From an uncultured Acidobacteriia bacterium (GTDB lineage: Bacteria; Acidobacteriota; Terriglobia; Bryobacterales; Bryobacteraceae): a stretch of 34,849 bases of DNA. Numbering within the stretch: the stretch's first letter is position 1; every line of letters starts with the position of its first letter. The notes under the pieces were generated by a model that worked only from the letters and a program-made list of their open reading frames with translations, had not been told where the DNA came from and made no database searches. The position numbers and the translations under genes are program-made. Below, one piece after another: positions 23,658-31,144 of the stretch. Location: contig CAIRSA010000562.1 in NCBI GenBank assembly GCA_903881085.1, positions 1-34,849 of the forward strand. Direction: 5' to 3'.

Positions 23658-24707
23658 ATGGCCAGTAAGCAGCCCTACTTCCAGCTCACGCCACGCGGGT
23701 TTCCCCAAACGCTCTCCATCGTCGTCACCACCTACAACGAGCAGGAGGCCCTGCCGTTCCTGCGCCAACGCCTCACCGCGTTCCTCGCCACGTTGCCCTG
23801 CCGCGCGGAAATCCTGATGGTGAACGATGGCAGTTCCGATCTATCGCTAAAACATCTGATCGAATGGTCCAACGCCGACCCACGTGTCCGCGTCCTCAAT
23901 CTGGCCCGCAACTTTGGCCACCAGGCCGCCGCCACTGCCGGACTCGATCATGCCACTGGCGAGGCCGTGGTTCTGATGGACGCCGACCTACAGGATCCGC
24001 CTGAAGTCATCGCGCAAATGCTCGACGAATACCGCAAAGGCTATGACGTGGTCTATGGCCGCCGCACCAAACGCGCAGGCGAAACAGCTTTCAAGAAAGC
24101 TACTGCATGGGTCTTTTACCGACTCATGCGGATCCTGATCCATCCCGATCTGCCTAGCGATGTCGGCGATTTCCGCCTCGTCTCGCGCGCCTGTTTGAAC
24201 GCCCTGCTCTCGATGCGCGAAACGCATCGCTTCCTGCGTGGCATGGTCGCCTGGGTCGGCTTTCCGCAAACCGCAGTCGACTACACCCGCGATATCCGTG
24301 TTGCCGGCGAAACCAAATATCCGATCAGCAAAATGGTCGCCCTCGCCTGGACCGCCGCTGTCTCGTTCTCGCCCACGCCGCTGCGTCTCAGTTTCGGCCT
24401 CGGCATCCTGATCGCCGCAATCGGCATGCTTCAGGCCGTCAACGCCGTCATCCGCAGCATACTCGGCCTGCACCTGGTCGAAGGTTGGAGCTCCATCATC
24501 GTCGTCAATTGCCTTGTCGGCGGCTCGGTGCTCATCAGCATTGGAGTGCTCGGCGAATACGTCGGCCGAATCTTCGAATCCATCAAGGAGCGCCCGCTGT
24601 ACATCGTAGCGTCGAACATCAATCGGCCAGCCGAATCCGTATCCACGCAACTTGCCGCTCTCGGCGATGTCTTGGCCGTCTCCAAAGAGGTGCCCGTTGA
24701 AAAATAG
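23658..24707 (+). CDS. GT2 glycosyltransferase, polyprenyl-phosphate sugar synthase type
   Basis: A 349-residue protein. The GT-A domain has SIVVTTYNEQEALP at 20-33, EILMVNDGSSDLS with Asp57, and DADLQDPPE at 108-116 (the DxD-type metal/nucleotide site). Two membrane segments near 235-260 and 275-300 form the GtrB/ArnC/DPM1-like anchor. Such enzymes move a sugar from a nucleotide sugar to undecaprenyl or dolichyl phosphate at the inner face, supplying the donor for GT-C enzymes such as the one upstream. The ATG at 23658 lies four bases after the previous stop. The end overlaps the next gene start by 11 bases. Confidence 0.9.
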   Translation: MASKQPYFQLTPRGFPQTLSIVVTTYNEQEALPFLRQRLTAFLATLPCRAEILMVNDGSSDLSLKHLIEWSNADPRVRVLNLARNFGHQAAATAGLDHATGEAVVLMDADLQDPPEVIAQMLDEYRKGYDVVYGRRTKRAGETAFKKATAWVFYRLMRILIHPDLPSDVGDFRLVSRACLNALLSMRETHRFLRGMVAWVGFPQTAVDYTRDIRVAGETKYPISKMVALAWTAAVSFSPTPLRLSFGLGILIAAIGMLQAVNAVIRSILGLHLVEGWSSIIVVNCLVGGSVLISIGVLGEYVGRIFESIKERPLYIVASNINRPAESVSTQLAALGDVLAVSKEVPVEK

Positions 24708-25506
24708 TGTTGAGATCCACGACAAGGAATCGCACTTCCACAACCTGTGGGCGCTCTCCACGCCGCTCGATCAAATCGCCGTCCGCGAGGCTTTCGAAGC
24801 CCCCACTGCAGTGGAAAACAAAGCCATCCTGGAAGCGATGGGCGACCTCACCGGCAAGCGCCTGCTTGACGTAGGCTGCGGCCTCGGCGAGTCCTCCGTC
24901 TACTTCGCCATGAAAGGCGCCAAGGTCACCGCCGTCGATCTCTCGCCCGGCATGGTCGAATGCGCCGTCAACCTCGGCAAAGTCTATGGAGTGGAAATTG
25001 AAGGCATCACCCAACCCGGCGAAAGTCTCGGCGTCCCTGAAGGTCACTACGACATCGTCTACGTCGCCAACACCATCCACCACGTCACCGATAAGCGCCA
25101 GTTTTTCGAGCAGATCCAAAAAGCCCTCAAGCCCGGCGGCCGCTTCTTCAGCTTCGACCCGCTCGCCTACAACCCGGTTATCAATGTGTACCGCCGCATG
25201 GCCACCAAGGTCCGCACCGAAGACGAAGCCCCGTTAACCTTCCAAGACGTCGACCTTGCCGGCGAATACTTCCACAACGTCCAGCACCAAGAGTTCTGGA
25301 TCCTCAGCCTCTCGCTCTTCCTGAAGTATTACCTCATCGACCGCGTGCACCCTAATGCCGACCGCTATTGGAAGCGCATCTTCCGAGAAACCCCGGCGTC
25401 CATCGGCTGGTGGCTCCCGCTGGAACGTATTGACCGCGTCCTGACGCGCATCCCCGGCCTGCGACGCCTCGCCTGGAACATGGTCATGTGGGGAGAAAAG
25501 CGCTAA
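24697..25506 (+). CDS. SAM-dependent class I methyltransferase
   Basis: A 269-residue protein. Motif I LLDVGCGLGESS is at about 56-67, followed by VTAVDLSPGMVE (motif II) and HYDIVYVANTIHHV (motif IV/post). FEQIQKALKPGGRFFSFDPLAYNP is the post-motif region. A C-terminal 100-residue extension with hydrophobic stretches (LSLSLFLKYYLIDRV) may fix it to a membrane or to a lipid substrate. The start is probably TTG at 24697: AAAGAGG lies six bases upstream, while the longer ATG at 24652 lies well inside the GT2 gene. Overlap with the GT2 gene suggests a methylated sugar or lipid intermediate. Confidence 0.85.
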   Translation: MKNSVEIHDKESHFHNLWALSTPLDQIAVREAFEAPTAVENKAILEAMGDLTGKRLLDVGCGLGESSVYFAMKGAKVTAVDLSPGMVECAVNLGKVYGVEIEGITQPGESLGVPEGHYDIVYVANTIHHVTDKRQFFEQIQKALKPGGRFFSFDPLAYNPVINVYRRMATKVRTEDEAPLTFQDVDLAGEYFHNVQHQEFWILSLSLFLKYYLIDRVHPNADRYWKRIFRETPASIGWWLPLERIDRVLTRIPGLRRLAWNMVMWGEKR

Positions 25507-25514
25507 CCTATGGC

Positions 25515-26153
25515 ATGGACAAGAACATCTGGCTCGAACGTTGGGAACAAAACCGGATCGCATTTCACGAACCCGACCCAAACCCCCTGTTGGTAAACAA
25601 CTTTAACCAACTCTCCCTGCCCGAAGGGAGCCGCGTCTTCCTGCCCCTCTGCGGCAAAACCCTCGACATTCCATGGCTGCTCGCAAAAGGCTACGCCGTT
25701 GCCGGCGCCGAGCTCATCAAGATAGCGGTGGAGCAACTATTCAGCGATCTAGGCGTGCAACCCGTGGTCACATCAATCGGTGGAATAGACCGTTACAGCG
25801 CAGACCGAATCAATATCTTCTGCGGCGACATCTTCCACCTCTCCGCCGATCTGTTAGGCCCCATCCAAGCCATTTACGACCGCGCCGCCCTCGTCGCCCT
25901 CCCCGCAGAACTTCGGGTTCGCTATGCGAAGCACCTCACAGCAATCACCGCCAACGCGCCCCAACTCCTCATCACCTATGAGTACGACCAATCCCTCACA
26001 GACGGCCCGCCTTTTTCCGTCAGCAAACAGGAAGTGGAGCAACACTACCAAAGCACCTATCGCATAACCCATCTTTCCACCACCGATGTCCAGGGCGGCC
26101 TGCGCGGCCAATGTCCTGCAAAAGAGCACACCTGGCTTTTGAATCGGCAATAA
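25515..26153 (+). CDS. tpm: Thiopurine S-methyltransferase-like methyltransferase
   Basis: A 212-residue protein of the TPMT family. It starts NIWLERWEQNRIAFHEPDPNPLL, the family N-terminal signature. SAM binding involves RVFLPLCGKTLDIPWLLAKGYAVAGAEL (about 44-71), then the FCGDIFHL and AIYDRAALVALP segments. Bacterial Tpm methylates thiol, selenium or tellurium compounds and can also act on thiopurines. The ATG at 25515 is used, 9 bp after the upstream stop. The frame then runs within 7 bp of an ABC transporter gene, so the two are probably co-transcribed. Confidence 0.88.
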   Translation: MDKNIWLERWEQNRIAFHEPDPNPLLVNNFNQLSLPEGSRVFLPLCGKTLDIPWLLAKGYAVAGAELIKIAVEQLFSDLGVQPVVTSIGGIDRYSADRINIFCGDIFHLSADLLGPIQAIYDRAALVALPAELRVRYAKHLTAITANAPQLLITYEYDQSLTDGPPFSVSKQEVEQHYQSTYRITHLSTTDVQGGLRGQCPAKEHTWLLNRQ

Positions 26154-26159
26154 TTAAAC

Positions 26160-26930
26160 ATGCCACTCTCCACCGCCACCGCCGCCCAAGGCGTAGCTCT
26201 GCGCCTGGAGAACATCCGCCGCCAATTCGAATCTCAAACCGTAATCCAGGACTTCAGCCTCACCATCCAGGCCGGCGAATTCCTCGCCATCCTCGGACCC
26301 TCCGGCTGCGGCAAGTCCACCCTCCTCCGCATCATCGCCCGGCTCGCCCCGCCTGACGCAGGCACCATCGAACTCACCCCCGCGGGCATCCCCTTTGAAA
26401 CCTCCTACGTCTTTCAGGACGCAAGCCTCCTGCCCTGGCGAACCGTCCTTGAAAACGTCGCCCTCCCGCTCGAACTCATGGGCCAGCCCCTCGAATCACG
26501 CCACGCCAAAGCCCGCCAGGCGCTGGCCAATGTGGGCTTGGAACAATCCGAAGCGCAATACGCCGCGCAGCTCTCTGGCGGCATGCGCATGCGGGTCTCC
26601 CTGGCCCGCGCGCTGGTCTCCGAACCGCGCCTGCTCCTGCTCGACGAACCCTTCGCCGCGCTCGATGAAATCACCCGCTTCCGCCTCGACGACCAGCTTC
26701 GTCAGCTCTGGCTCGACCGCCGCATGACCGTCATCTTCGTCACCCACTCCATTTCCGAAGCGGCTTTCCTCGCCGACCGCGCCATTGTACTCACCAACCG
26801 CGGCGGCCACATCAAGCTCGACCACCGCTTCGACCTCCCCGCTGAACGCAGCGACGAACTCCGCACGGACCCGCGCCTCGCCGCCGAGATGAAAATCCTG
26901 CTCGCCGCCATGGAGGAAGAACACGCATGA
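26160..26930 (+). CDS. ABC transporter ATP-binding protein (nitrate/sulfonate/NMT1-type importer)
   Basis: A 256-residue ATPase. Walker A GPSGCGKS is at about 46-53, Q-loop FQDASLLPWRT 85-95, signature LSGGM 138-142, Walker B LLLLDEPFAALD 158-169 and the H-loop His near FVTHSISEA. The LLPWRTVLENVALPLEL pattern places it in the SsuB/TauB/ThiZ branch. It drives import through the permease encoded just downstream, whose ATG overlaps its stop by four bases (ATGA). Substrate cannot be fixed from this subunit. Confidence 0.93.
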   Translation: MPLSTATAAQGVALRLENIRRQFESQTVIQDFSLTIQAGEFLAILGPSGCGKSTLLRIIARLAPPDAGTIELTPAGIPFETSYVFQDASLLPWRTVLENVALPLELMGQPLESRHAKARQALANVGLEQSEAQYAAQLSGGMRMRVSLARALVSEPRLLLLDEPFAALDEITRFRLDDQLRQLWLDRRMTVIFVTHSISEAAFLADRAIVLTNRGGHIKLDHRFDLPAERSDELRTDPRLAAEMKILLAAMEEEHA

Positions 26931-27676
26931 AGAAAGCCCTCCCCGCGCTTGTTCCACTCATCGTCGTCTCGCTCACCGTGGAAGCCCTGGTCCGCTCCGG
27001 CGTGGTCAAGGCCTACCTCCTGCCGCCGCCGTCAGCGGTCTTCTACGATATCTTCCATGACGCGCCCGAACTCTTCGCCGCCCTCGCCAAAACCTCCGCC
27101 GGCGCCCTCATCGGCTTCTTTCTCAGCGCCTTCAGCGGCATCTCCATCGCCGTCTTTCTCTCGACCTCGCGCACCATCCAGCGCGCCTTCTACCCTTACG
27201 CCGTCTTCTTCCAAACCGTCCCCATCGTCGCCATCGCGCCGCTGCTCGTCATCTGGTTCGGCTACGGTATGGCCACCGTTGTCGCCTCGGCCTTCATCTG
27301 TTCCATCTTCCCGGTCATCGCCAACACCCTCACCGGCATTCAATCTACTGACCCCGCCCTGCGCGATCTCTTCCAACTCTACGGCGCATCCACCACTGAC
27401 ACGCTGTTCAAACTCCGCTTCCCCGCCGCCCTCCCGCAAATCCTCACCGGGCTGCGCGTCTCTGCCGGACTCGCCGTCATCGGCGCCATCGTCGGTGAAT
27501 TCATCGGCGGGCAGGGCCTCGGCTCGGTGGTCGACGTAGCCCGCACCCAACAACGTACCGACAAAGTCTTCGCCGCCGTCCTCCTTGCGTCGGTACTTGG
27601 CCTCGCACTCTTCGGACTCATCAATCTGATCAGCTACCTCACCCTGCGCCACTGGCACGCGTCAGAACGAACGTGA
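26927..27676 (+). CDS. ABC transporter permease (SsuC/ThiX-like)
   Basis: A 249-residue protein with about six membrane segments. The EAA-type loop ASTTDTLFKLRFPAALPQILTGLRVSAGLA docks on the ATPase. The N-terminal LPPPSAVFYDI..HDAPELFAALAKTSAGALIGF and the VGEFIGGQGLGS segment are typical of the BPD_transp_1 SsuC/TauC group. Start overlaps the ATPase stop by four bases. The substrate-binding gene follows after 17 bp. Confidence 0.92.
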   Translation: MKKALPALVPLIVVSLTVEALVRSGVVKAYLLPPPSAVFYDIFHDAPELFAALAKTSAGALIGFFLSAFSGISIAVFLSTSRTIQRAFYPYAVFFQTVPIVAIAPLLVIWFGYGMATVVASAFICSIFPVIANTLTGIQSTDPALRDLFQLYGASTTDTLFKLRFPAALPQILTGLRVSAGLAVIGAIVGEFIGGQGLGSVVDVARTQQRTDKVFAAVLLASVLGLALFGLINLISYLTLRHWHASERT

Positions 27677-27681
27677 TCGGC

Positions 27682-27687
27682 TAAAAT
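27682..27687 (+). promoter_or_regulatory. Possible -10 box (TAAAAT) before the substrate-binding protein gene
   Basis: CGGCTAAAAT ends six bases before the GTG start, in the 17-bp gap after the permease. The context matches the box at 6168-6173. It suggests an extra, leaderless transcript for the binding protein, which is usually needed in excess. No -35 is clear. Confidence 0.35.
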
Positions 27688-27693
27688 GGCAGA

Positions 27694-28608
27694 GTGAACC
27701 GACGAACCTTCCTCCACCTCGCGCCCGCACTCGGCGTGCTCGCCTCCTGTGGCAAATCGACGAAAATCCGTCTCGCGCTGAACTGGAAGCCCGACCCTGA
27801 ATTCGGCGGCTTCTACGCAGCTGATTTCAAGAAGCATGGCCTCGACGTGGAAATTCTCCCCGGCGGTGCAGGCACTCCCACGGTGCAAATGGTAGGCGCA
27901 GGTTCGACTGAATTCGGCATCGTCTCCGGCGACGAAATCATGCTCGCCCGCTCCAAGGGTAATGATGTGGTCGGCCTCTACGCGTCGTTCCAGCAGAACC
28001 CCATGGCCATCATGGTTCACGAAGAGCGCGGCCTCGCGTCCATCGGCGACATCGTCAAGGAAGGCACCCTCGCCATCCAAAGCGGTCTCCCCTACGCCCG
28101 CCTGCTCAAGGAAAAATACGGCTTCGACAAGGTGAAGGTCGTCCCCTCGCCCGGCGGCGACATCAGCGCCTTCCTTGCCGACCCCAAGTTCGCCCAGCAG
28201 TGCTACTTCACTGCCGAGCCCCTCGCCGCCCGCCGCAAGGGTGCGAAAGTGAAAGCGTTCCTCGTCGCCGACACTGGCTACAACCCCTACGCGCAGGTGA
28301 TGGCCACCAGCGGCGACATGCTCAAAAAGCAGCCTGATGTTGTGAAGGCGATGGTCGATGCGGTCCGCGAAGGCTGGCGCGCCTATCTCGATAACCCCAA
28401 GCCGGCAAATGAAAAGATGCAGGCCCTCAACCCGTCCATGGAGATGGCCGTCTTCACGGAAGTGGCCGAAGCGCAGAAGCCGCTGATTGATTCCCCGCAG
28501 CTTGGCCAAATGACCAAGGAGCGCTGGGAAGCGCTCGCACAGCAACTCAAAGCTCTCGGCGACATCCAAAACCCGCCGCCTGTAGAAGCGTGCTACCGGG
28601 CGTATTGA
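27694..28608 (+). CDS. ABC substrate-binding lipoprotein, NMT1/THI5-like
   Basis: A 304-residue protein with a GTG start. The N-terminus MNRRTFLHLAPALGVLASCG has a Tat-like RR and lipobox LASC (Cys19). The fold matches NMT1/THI5-like binding proteins: LALNWKPDPEFGGFYAADFKKHGLDVEI and GGAGTPTVQMVGAGSTEFGIVSGDE, then GTLAIQSGLPYARLLKEKYG. Family members bind pyrimidine precursors of thiamine, riboflavin-like compounds or sulfonates. The W-x-P-x-x-x-FGGFYAA pattern favours the first two groups. No riboswitch is seen upstream, since the preceding genes are packed without space, so the ligand is open. Confidence 0.88.
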   Translation: MNRRTFLHLAPALGVLASCGKSTKIRLALNWKPDPEFGGFYAADFKKHGLDVEILPGGAGTPTVQMVGAGSTEFGIVSGDEIMLARSKGNDVVGLYASFQQNPMAIMVHEERGLASIGDIVKEGTLAIQSGLPYARLLKEKYGFDKVKVVPSPGGDISAFLADPKFAQQCYFTAEPLAARRKGAKVKAFLVADTGYNPYAQVMATSGDMLKKQPDVVKAMVDAVREGWRAYLDNPKPANEKMQALNPSMEMAVFTEVAEAQKPLIDSPQLGQMTKERWEALAQQLKALGDIQNPPPVEACYRAY

Positions 28609-28614
28609 GCCAGT

Positions 28615-29430
28615 TTACTTCGCCGCCAGCAGCCTCCGTATTTGGCTGCTGGCATACTCCACCTTCATATCGAAGGCCCGCTTCCCCAGTTCCGCGCTCG
28701 ACCTTCTGCCATCCCCAACAATCCCGTTCTTCACCTTCAGCTCCGCCCGCTGCCCAGGCACCCCAACCGGGTCGCCCAGCGCCGAAGCGATCAGCTCCTT
28801 GCGCACCCAGTCCCGATCCCCGCCCAGATACAGCATCTCCGACGTGTCCGGAATTCCTGCGTGCGTGCTCCGTGGATACCCGTTGGCCGTCAGCCAGGCA
28901 TCGAAATCGCCGCCGGCTTTCTTATAAACATCGCCGCAGAAAACCACCCGGATCCCCTCCGCCGCATACTTCGCATTCAGCTTCTCCGCCACTTCACCCA
29001 GTTCCTTCTGCCCGCCCCCATGGTCGCCCATCAGCACGACATTCTTGAACCCGTTCTTGATCAGCTGTTCCGCCACCTGCTCATTGACGGCGGCAAACAG
29101 CTCTGGGGTCAGCCCGATTGTACCCGGCAGATTTGCATCGGCTTTGTTCACGGAAAACGGCATGACCGGCGCTGCAATCGCATTGCCTAGCCGCTCTGCA
29201 ATCGCCTTCACCGTCGCCCGCCCCATCAACGTATGACCGCCGGCCACGTTTTGCGGACCGCGCTGCTCGGTCCCGCCGTTATAGACCAGCACGGTGGTCT
29301 TGCCCTCTTCATGGATCGCCCGCTTCAGCTCGGGCCACGTCATCATCTCGAACTCCACCCCGGCGCCGCGCATCGTACTCCATGATCCAACTGCCGCAAG
29401 AAAACCAACAGTCATCATCCAACGCTGCAT
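28615..29430 (-). CDS. Exported creatininase-family protein with altered metal site
   Basis: A 271-residue protein with a signal peptide (MQRWMMTVGFLAAVGSW..). It matches the creatininase/mycofactocin-MftE family: TWPELKRAIHEEGKTTVLVYNGGTEQRGPQ, LMGDHGGGQKELGEVAEKL, and STHAGIPDTSEMLYL. In typical members the metal ligands lie in E-x-H-G-x-H...D, H of GHGG, and E of HAGExETS. Here those sites read E-Q-R-G-P-Q...H, H, and D. So one His is Arg, the Asp is His and the Glu is Asp. Amidohydrolase activity may be changed. The ATG at 29430 is used, with AGGAG upstream. It converges with the substrate-binding protein gene (6 bp). Confidence 0.85.
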   Translation of the reverse strand: MQRWMMTVGFLAAVGSWSTMRGAGVEFEMMTWPELKRAIHEEGKTTVLVYNGGTEQRGPQNVAGGHTLMGRATVKAIAERLGNAIAAPVMPFSVNKADANLPGTIGLTPELFAAVNEQVAEQLIKNGFKNVVLMGDHGGGQKELGEVAEKLNAKYAAEGIRVVFCGDVYKKAGGDFDAWLTANGYPRSTHAGIPDTSEMLYLGGDRDWVRKELIASALGDPVGVPGQRAELKVKNGIVGDGRRSSAELGKRAFDMKVEYASSQIRRLLAAK

Positions 29431-29516
29431 AAACAAATGCTCCTTCTTGCTCCCTCAAATCGGCTACACTATTCCAAACAGGACCGCGGCTCGACCGCTG
29501 ACACACAGGAGATCAA

Positions 29517-30020
29517 ATGAACCGAAGAAAAGCCGTCGCCGCTATGGCACTCGCGCCTCTTGCCTCGGCACAACCGGTGCGTCAACAACTCCTCGGAGTT
29601 TGGAAGGTTGTGAGTTACGAATGGAAAGACAAGGCCACCGCACAAGTGCAGTATCCCATGGGCAAGCGCCCCGTTGGCAGAATCACCTACGACGCGGCTG
29701 GCCGCATGTCCGCTCAGCTGATGAGCTCTGATCGCAAGTCCGTCGGCGGACCCGCAACACTCGGCGCGGTGTCAGCCATACGCTCGGCCTCCGCCGAAGA
29801 CCTGCGCGAAATGGTCAGCGGCTACATCTCTTACTTCGGCCGCTTTGAAATCGATGAGAAGTCTCGCACCGTCATCCATCACGTCGAAGGTGCGCTAATT
29901 CCCAGTTGGGTTGGGTCCGCGCAACGGCGATCCTATGAACTCAAAGGCGACACACTGATCCTCTCCGGGGCTTTCGATCAGGCCATCGCGAGAATCACCT
30001 GGCATCGCGACACTGCTTAG
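29517..30020 (+). CDS. Exported lipocalin-like domain protein
   Basis: A 167-residue protein. The N-terminus MNRRKAVAAMALAPLASAQ is Tat-like. The body matches the lipocalin-like (Lipocalin_5) pattern: LLGVWKVVSYEWKD, GKRPVGRITYDAAGRMSAQLM, YISYFGRFEIDEKSRTVIHHVEGALIPSWVG and LKGDTLILSG. These eight-strand barrels bind small hydrophobic molecules. The ligand is unknown. GGAG sits seven bases before the ATG at 29517 and a possible -10 (TACACT, 29465-29470) lies 46 bp upstream. It is divergent from the creatininase-like gene. Confidence 0.82.
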   Translation: MNRRKAVAAMALAPLASAQPVRQQLLGVWKVVSYEWKDKATAQVQYPMGKRPVGRITYDAAGRMSAQLMSSDRKSVGGPATLGAVSAIRSASAEDLREMVSGYISYFGRFEIDEKSRTVIHHVEGALIPSWVGSAQRRSYELKGDTLILSGAFDQAIARITWHRDTA

Positions 30021-30055
30021 TCCAGCCTCAAAAAAATCGCTTCAAATTTGAACCG

Positions 30056-30400
30056 GTGGCCCACTTTCTCCGGCAGTATAAGCGAAGGGAGCCGCTGACA
30101 CGAGCACATGACGAATGGTTGGCACTGCGCTGCCAGTCAGGCGAACCGGATGCCTTCGAGGATCTGGTGCACGTTAGGGAGCGCCCGTTGTTCTACTGAT
30201 GCTAGCCAACCTGCATCCGGAGCATCCCAGCGCAGCGTGGAAGGCAGCTTCGCCTGCTTCATGCTGATCTACGGTGCAGCCGAAATCACCAGGTATTTTA
30301 TCAGCCGCCCCCGTGTGGATCTGATGAAGGAAACCAAGCAGGTGCAACTTCAGGTGCTGGAGTTGCATGAACTGATGCGCAAAGGAAGCGCGTGTGACAA
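30056..30400 (+). pseudogene. Decayed ECF sigma-factor gene fused to a small membrane-protein remnant
   Basis: In one frame, from about GTG 30056 to a stop at 30197-30199, the peptide contains HDEWLALRCQSGEPDAF then EDLV..RERPLFY. This matches the N-terminus of ECF sigma factors and then ends, where a full factor would continue for some 140 residues. In another frame 30231-30400 encodes MLIYGAAEITRYFISRPRVD and LMKETKQVQLQVLELHELM. It looks like the end of a short membrane protein with a coiled tail. The join suggests a deletion that removed the rest of the sigma gene and the start of the next gene. No intact gene is present. Confidence 0.6.
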
Positions 30401-30408
30401 GGGCCTCA

Positions 30409-30714
30409 TCAGACCGCGTGCACATCCTCGGGAAAATACTGCCGCTGCACGACGATCTTCCCCGCGTCTCTGCGAGCCACGGCCAAATCGTAAGCAAGCT
30501 GCATCCGCAACCAGGTCTCCTCCGTACTCCCGAAAGCCTTGGTAAGCCGGATAGCCATCTCCGGACTAATCGCCGACTTGCCGGCCACCACATTGTTGAG
30601 CGCCTGCCGGCTAACTCCCAGGATCTTGGCCCCTTCGGAAACCGACAAACCCAAAGGCTCAAGACACGCGCTTCGAATGCTGCGTCCAGGATGCGGCGGA
30701 TTCTTCATCGGCAT
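30409..30714 (-). CDS. higA: HigA antitoxin, HTH type
   Basis: A 101-residue antitoxin of the HigA family. It starts MPMKNPPHPGRSIRSACLEPLGLSVSEGAKILGVS, continues RQALNNVVAGKSAISPEMAIRLTKAFGSTEETWLRMQLAYDLAVARR, and holds the XRE helix-turn-helix at about 25-60. It neutralises HigB by binding it and represses the operon. The ATG at 30714 is preferred over one at 30747 because GGAG is eight bases upstream and the length is then normal. The gene follows higB by 19 bp. The toxin gene lies upstream of the antitoxin gene, the usual higBA order. Confidence 0.95.
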   Translation of the reverse strand: MPMKNPPHPGRSIRSACLEPLGLSVSEGAKILGVSRQALNNVVAGKSAISPEMAIRLTKAFGSTEETWLRMQLAYDLAVARRDAGKIVVQRQYFPEDVHAV

Positions 30715-30733
30715 CGGAATGTTCTCCTTCTCG

Positions 30734-31012
30734 TTAGTGATAATCAATCAGCTCAACATCAAACGCATCTTCTCCCTGAAATCGGAAAATAATACGCCAG
30801 TTCGCGCGAACCGTGACCGCCCAATAACCAAGCAGGTCCCCTTTCAAGGAATGCAACCTGTAACCCGGAAGGTTCATCGCCTCAGCCTTCGTCGCCATAT
30901 CCAGGCGGCCTAAAATGTCCTCGACGTTATTCAGCAGATCGGGCCGAATACCGCTTCGGTCGCCCTTCTCAAATAACCGTTTCAGGCCCCTGTGCTTGAA
31001 GCTGCAAATCAT
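30734..31012 (-). CDS. higB: HigB toxin, RelE/ParE-like mRNA interferase
   Basis: A 92-residue protein. ICSFKHRGLKRLFEKGDRSGI at the start, AEAMNLPGYRLHSLKGDLLGYWAVTV in the middle and ANWRIIFRF..DAFDVELIDYH at the end match HigB closely. The predicted activity is ribosome-dependent mRNA cleavage. The ATG at 31012 is chosen because the conserved family start MI-x-SF-KHRGL begins there. It is transcribed together with higA. Confidence 0.95.
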   Translation of the reverse strand: MICSFKHRGLKRLFEKGDRSGIRPDLLNNVEDILGRLDMATKAEAMNLPGYRLHSLKGDLLGYWAVTVRANWRIIFRFQGEDAFDVELIDYH

Positions 31013-31034
31013 CGGACTCAGGCTGTCAAGTATT

Positions 31035-31063
31035 ACTTTACACAATTACGGCAATGTCCGCAA
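31035..31063 (-). promoter_or_regulatory. Predicted higBA promoter
   Basis: On the minus strand TTGCGG (31063-31058) and TAAAGT (31040-31035) are 17 bp apart, ending 22 bp before the higB start. A direct ATTAC repeat (plus strand 31033-31036 region and 31045-31049 region) overlaps the -10 and could be an operator for HigA. The repeat is short, so this is a weak guess. Confidence 0.45.
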
Positions 31064-31101
31064 GCTCTTCGATCCGTGTCCAATCATCCAACCCAACCCC
31101 C

Positions 31102-31130
31102 TTGCCCCCACCCAAACCCCTTGATACACT
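31102..31130 (+). promoter_or_regulatory. Predicted promoter of the TonB-dependent receptor gene
   Basis: TTGCCC (31102-31107), 17 bp, then TACACT (31125-31130), 14 bp before the ATG. The spacing is ideal for a housekeeping sigma factor. It is divergent from the predicted higBA promoter. Confidence 0.5.
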
Positions 31131-31144
31131 TTCCACAAAATCCC

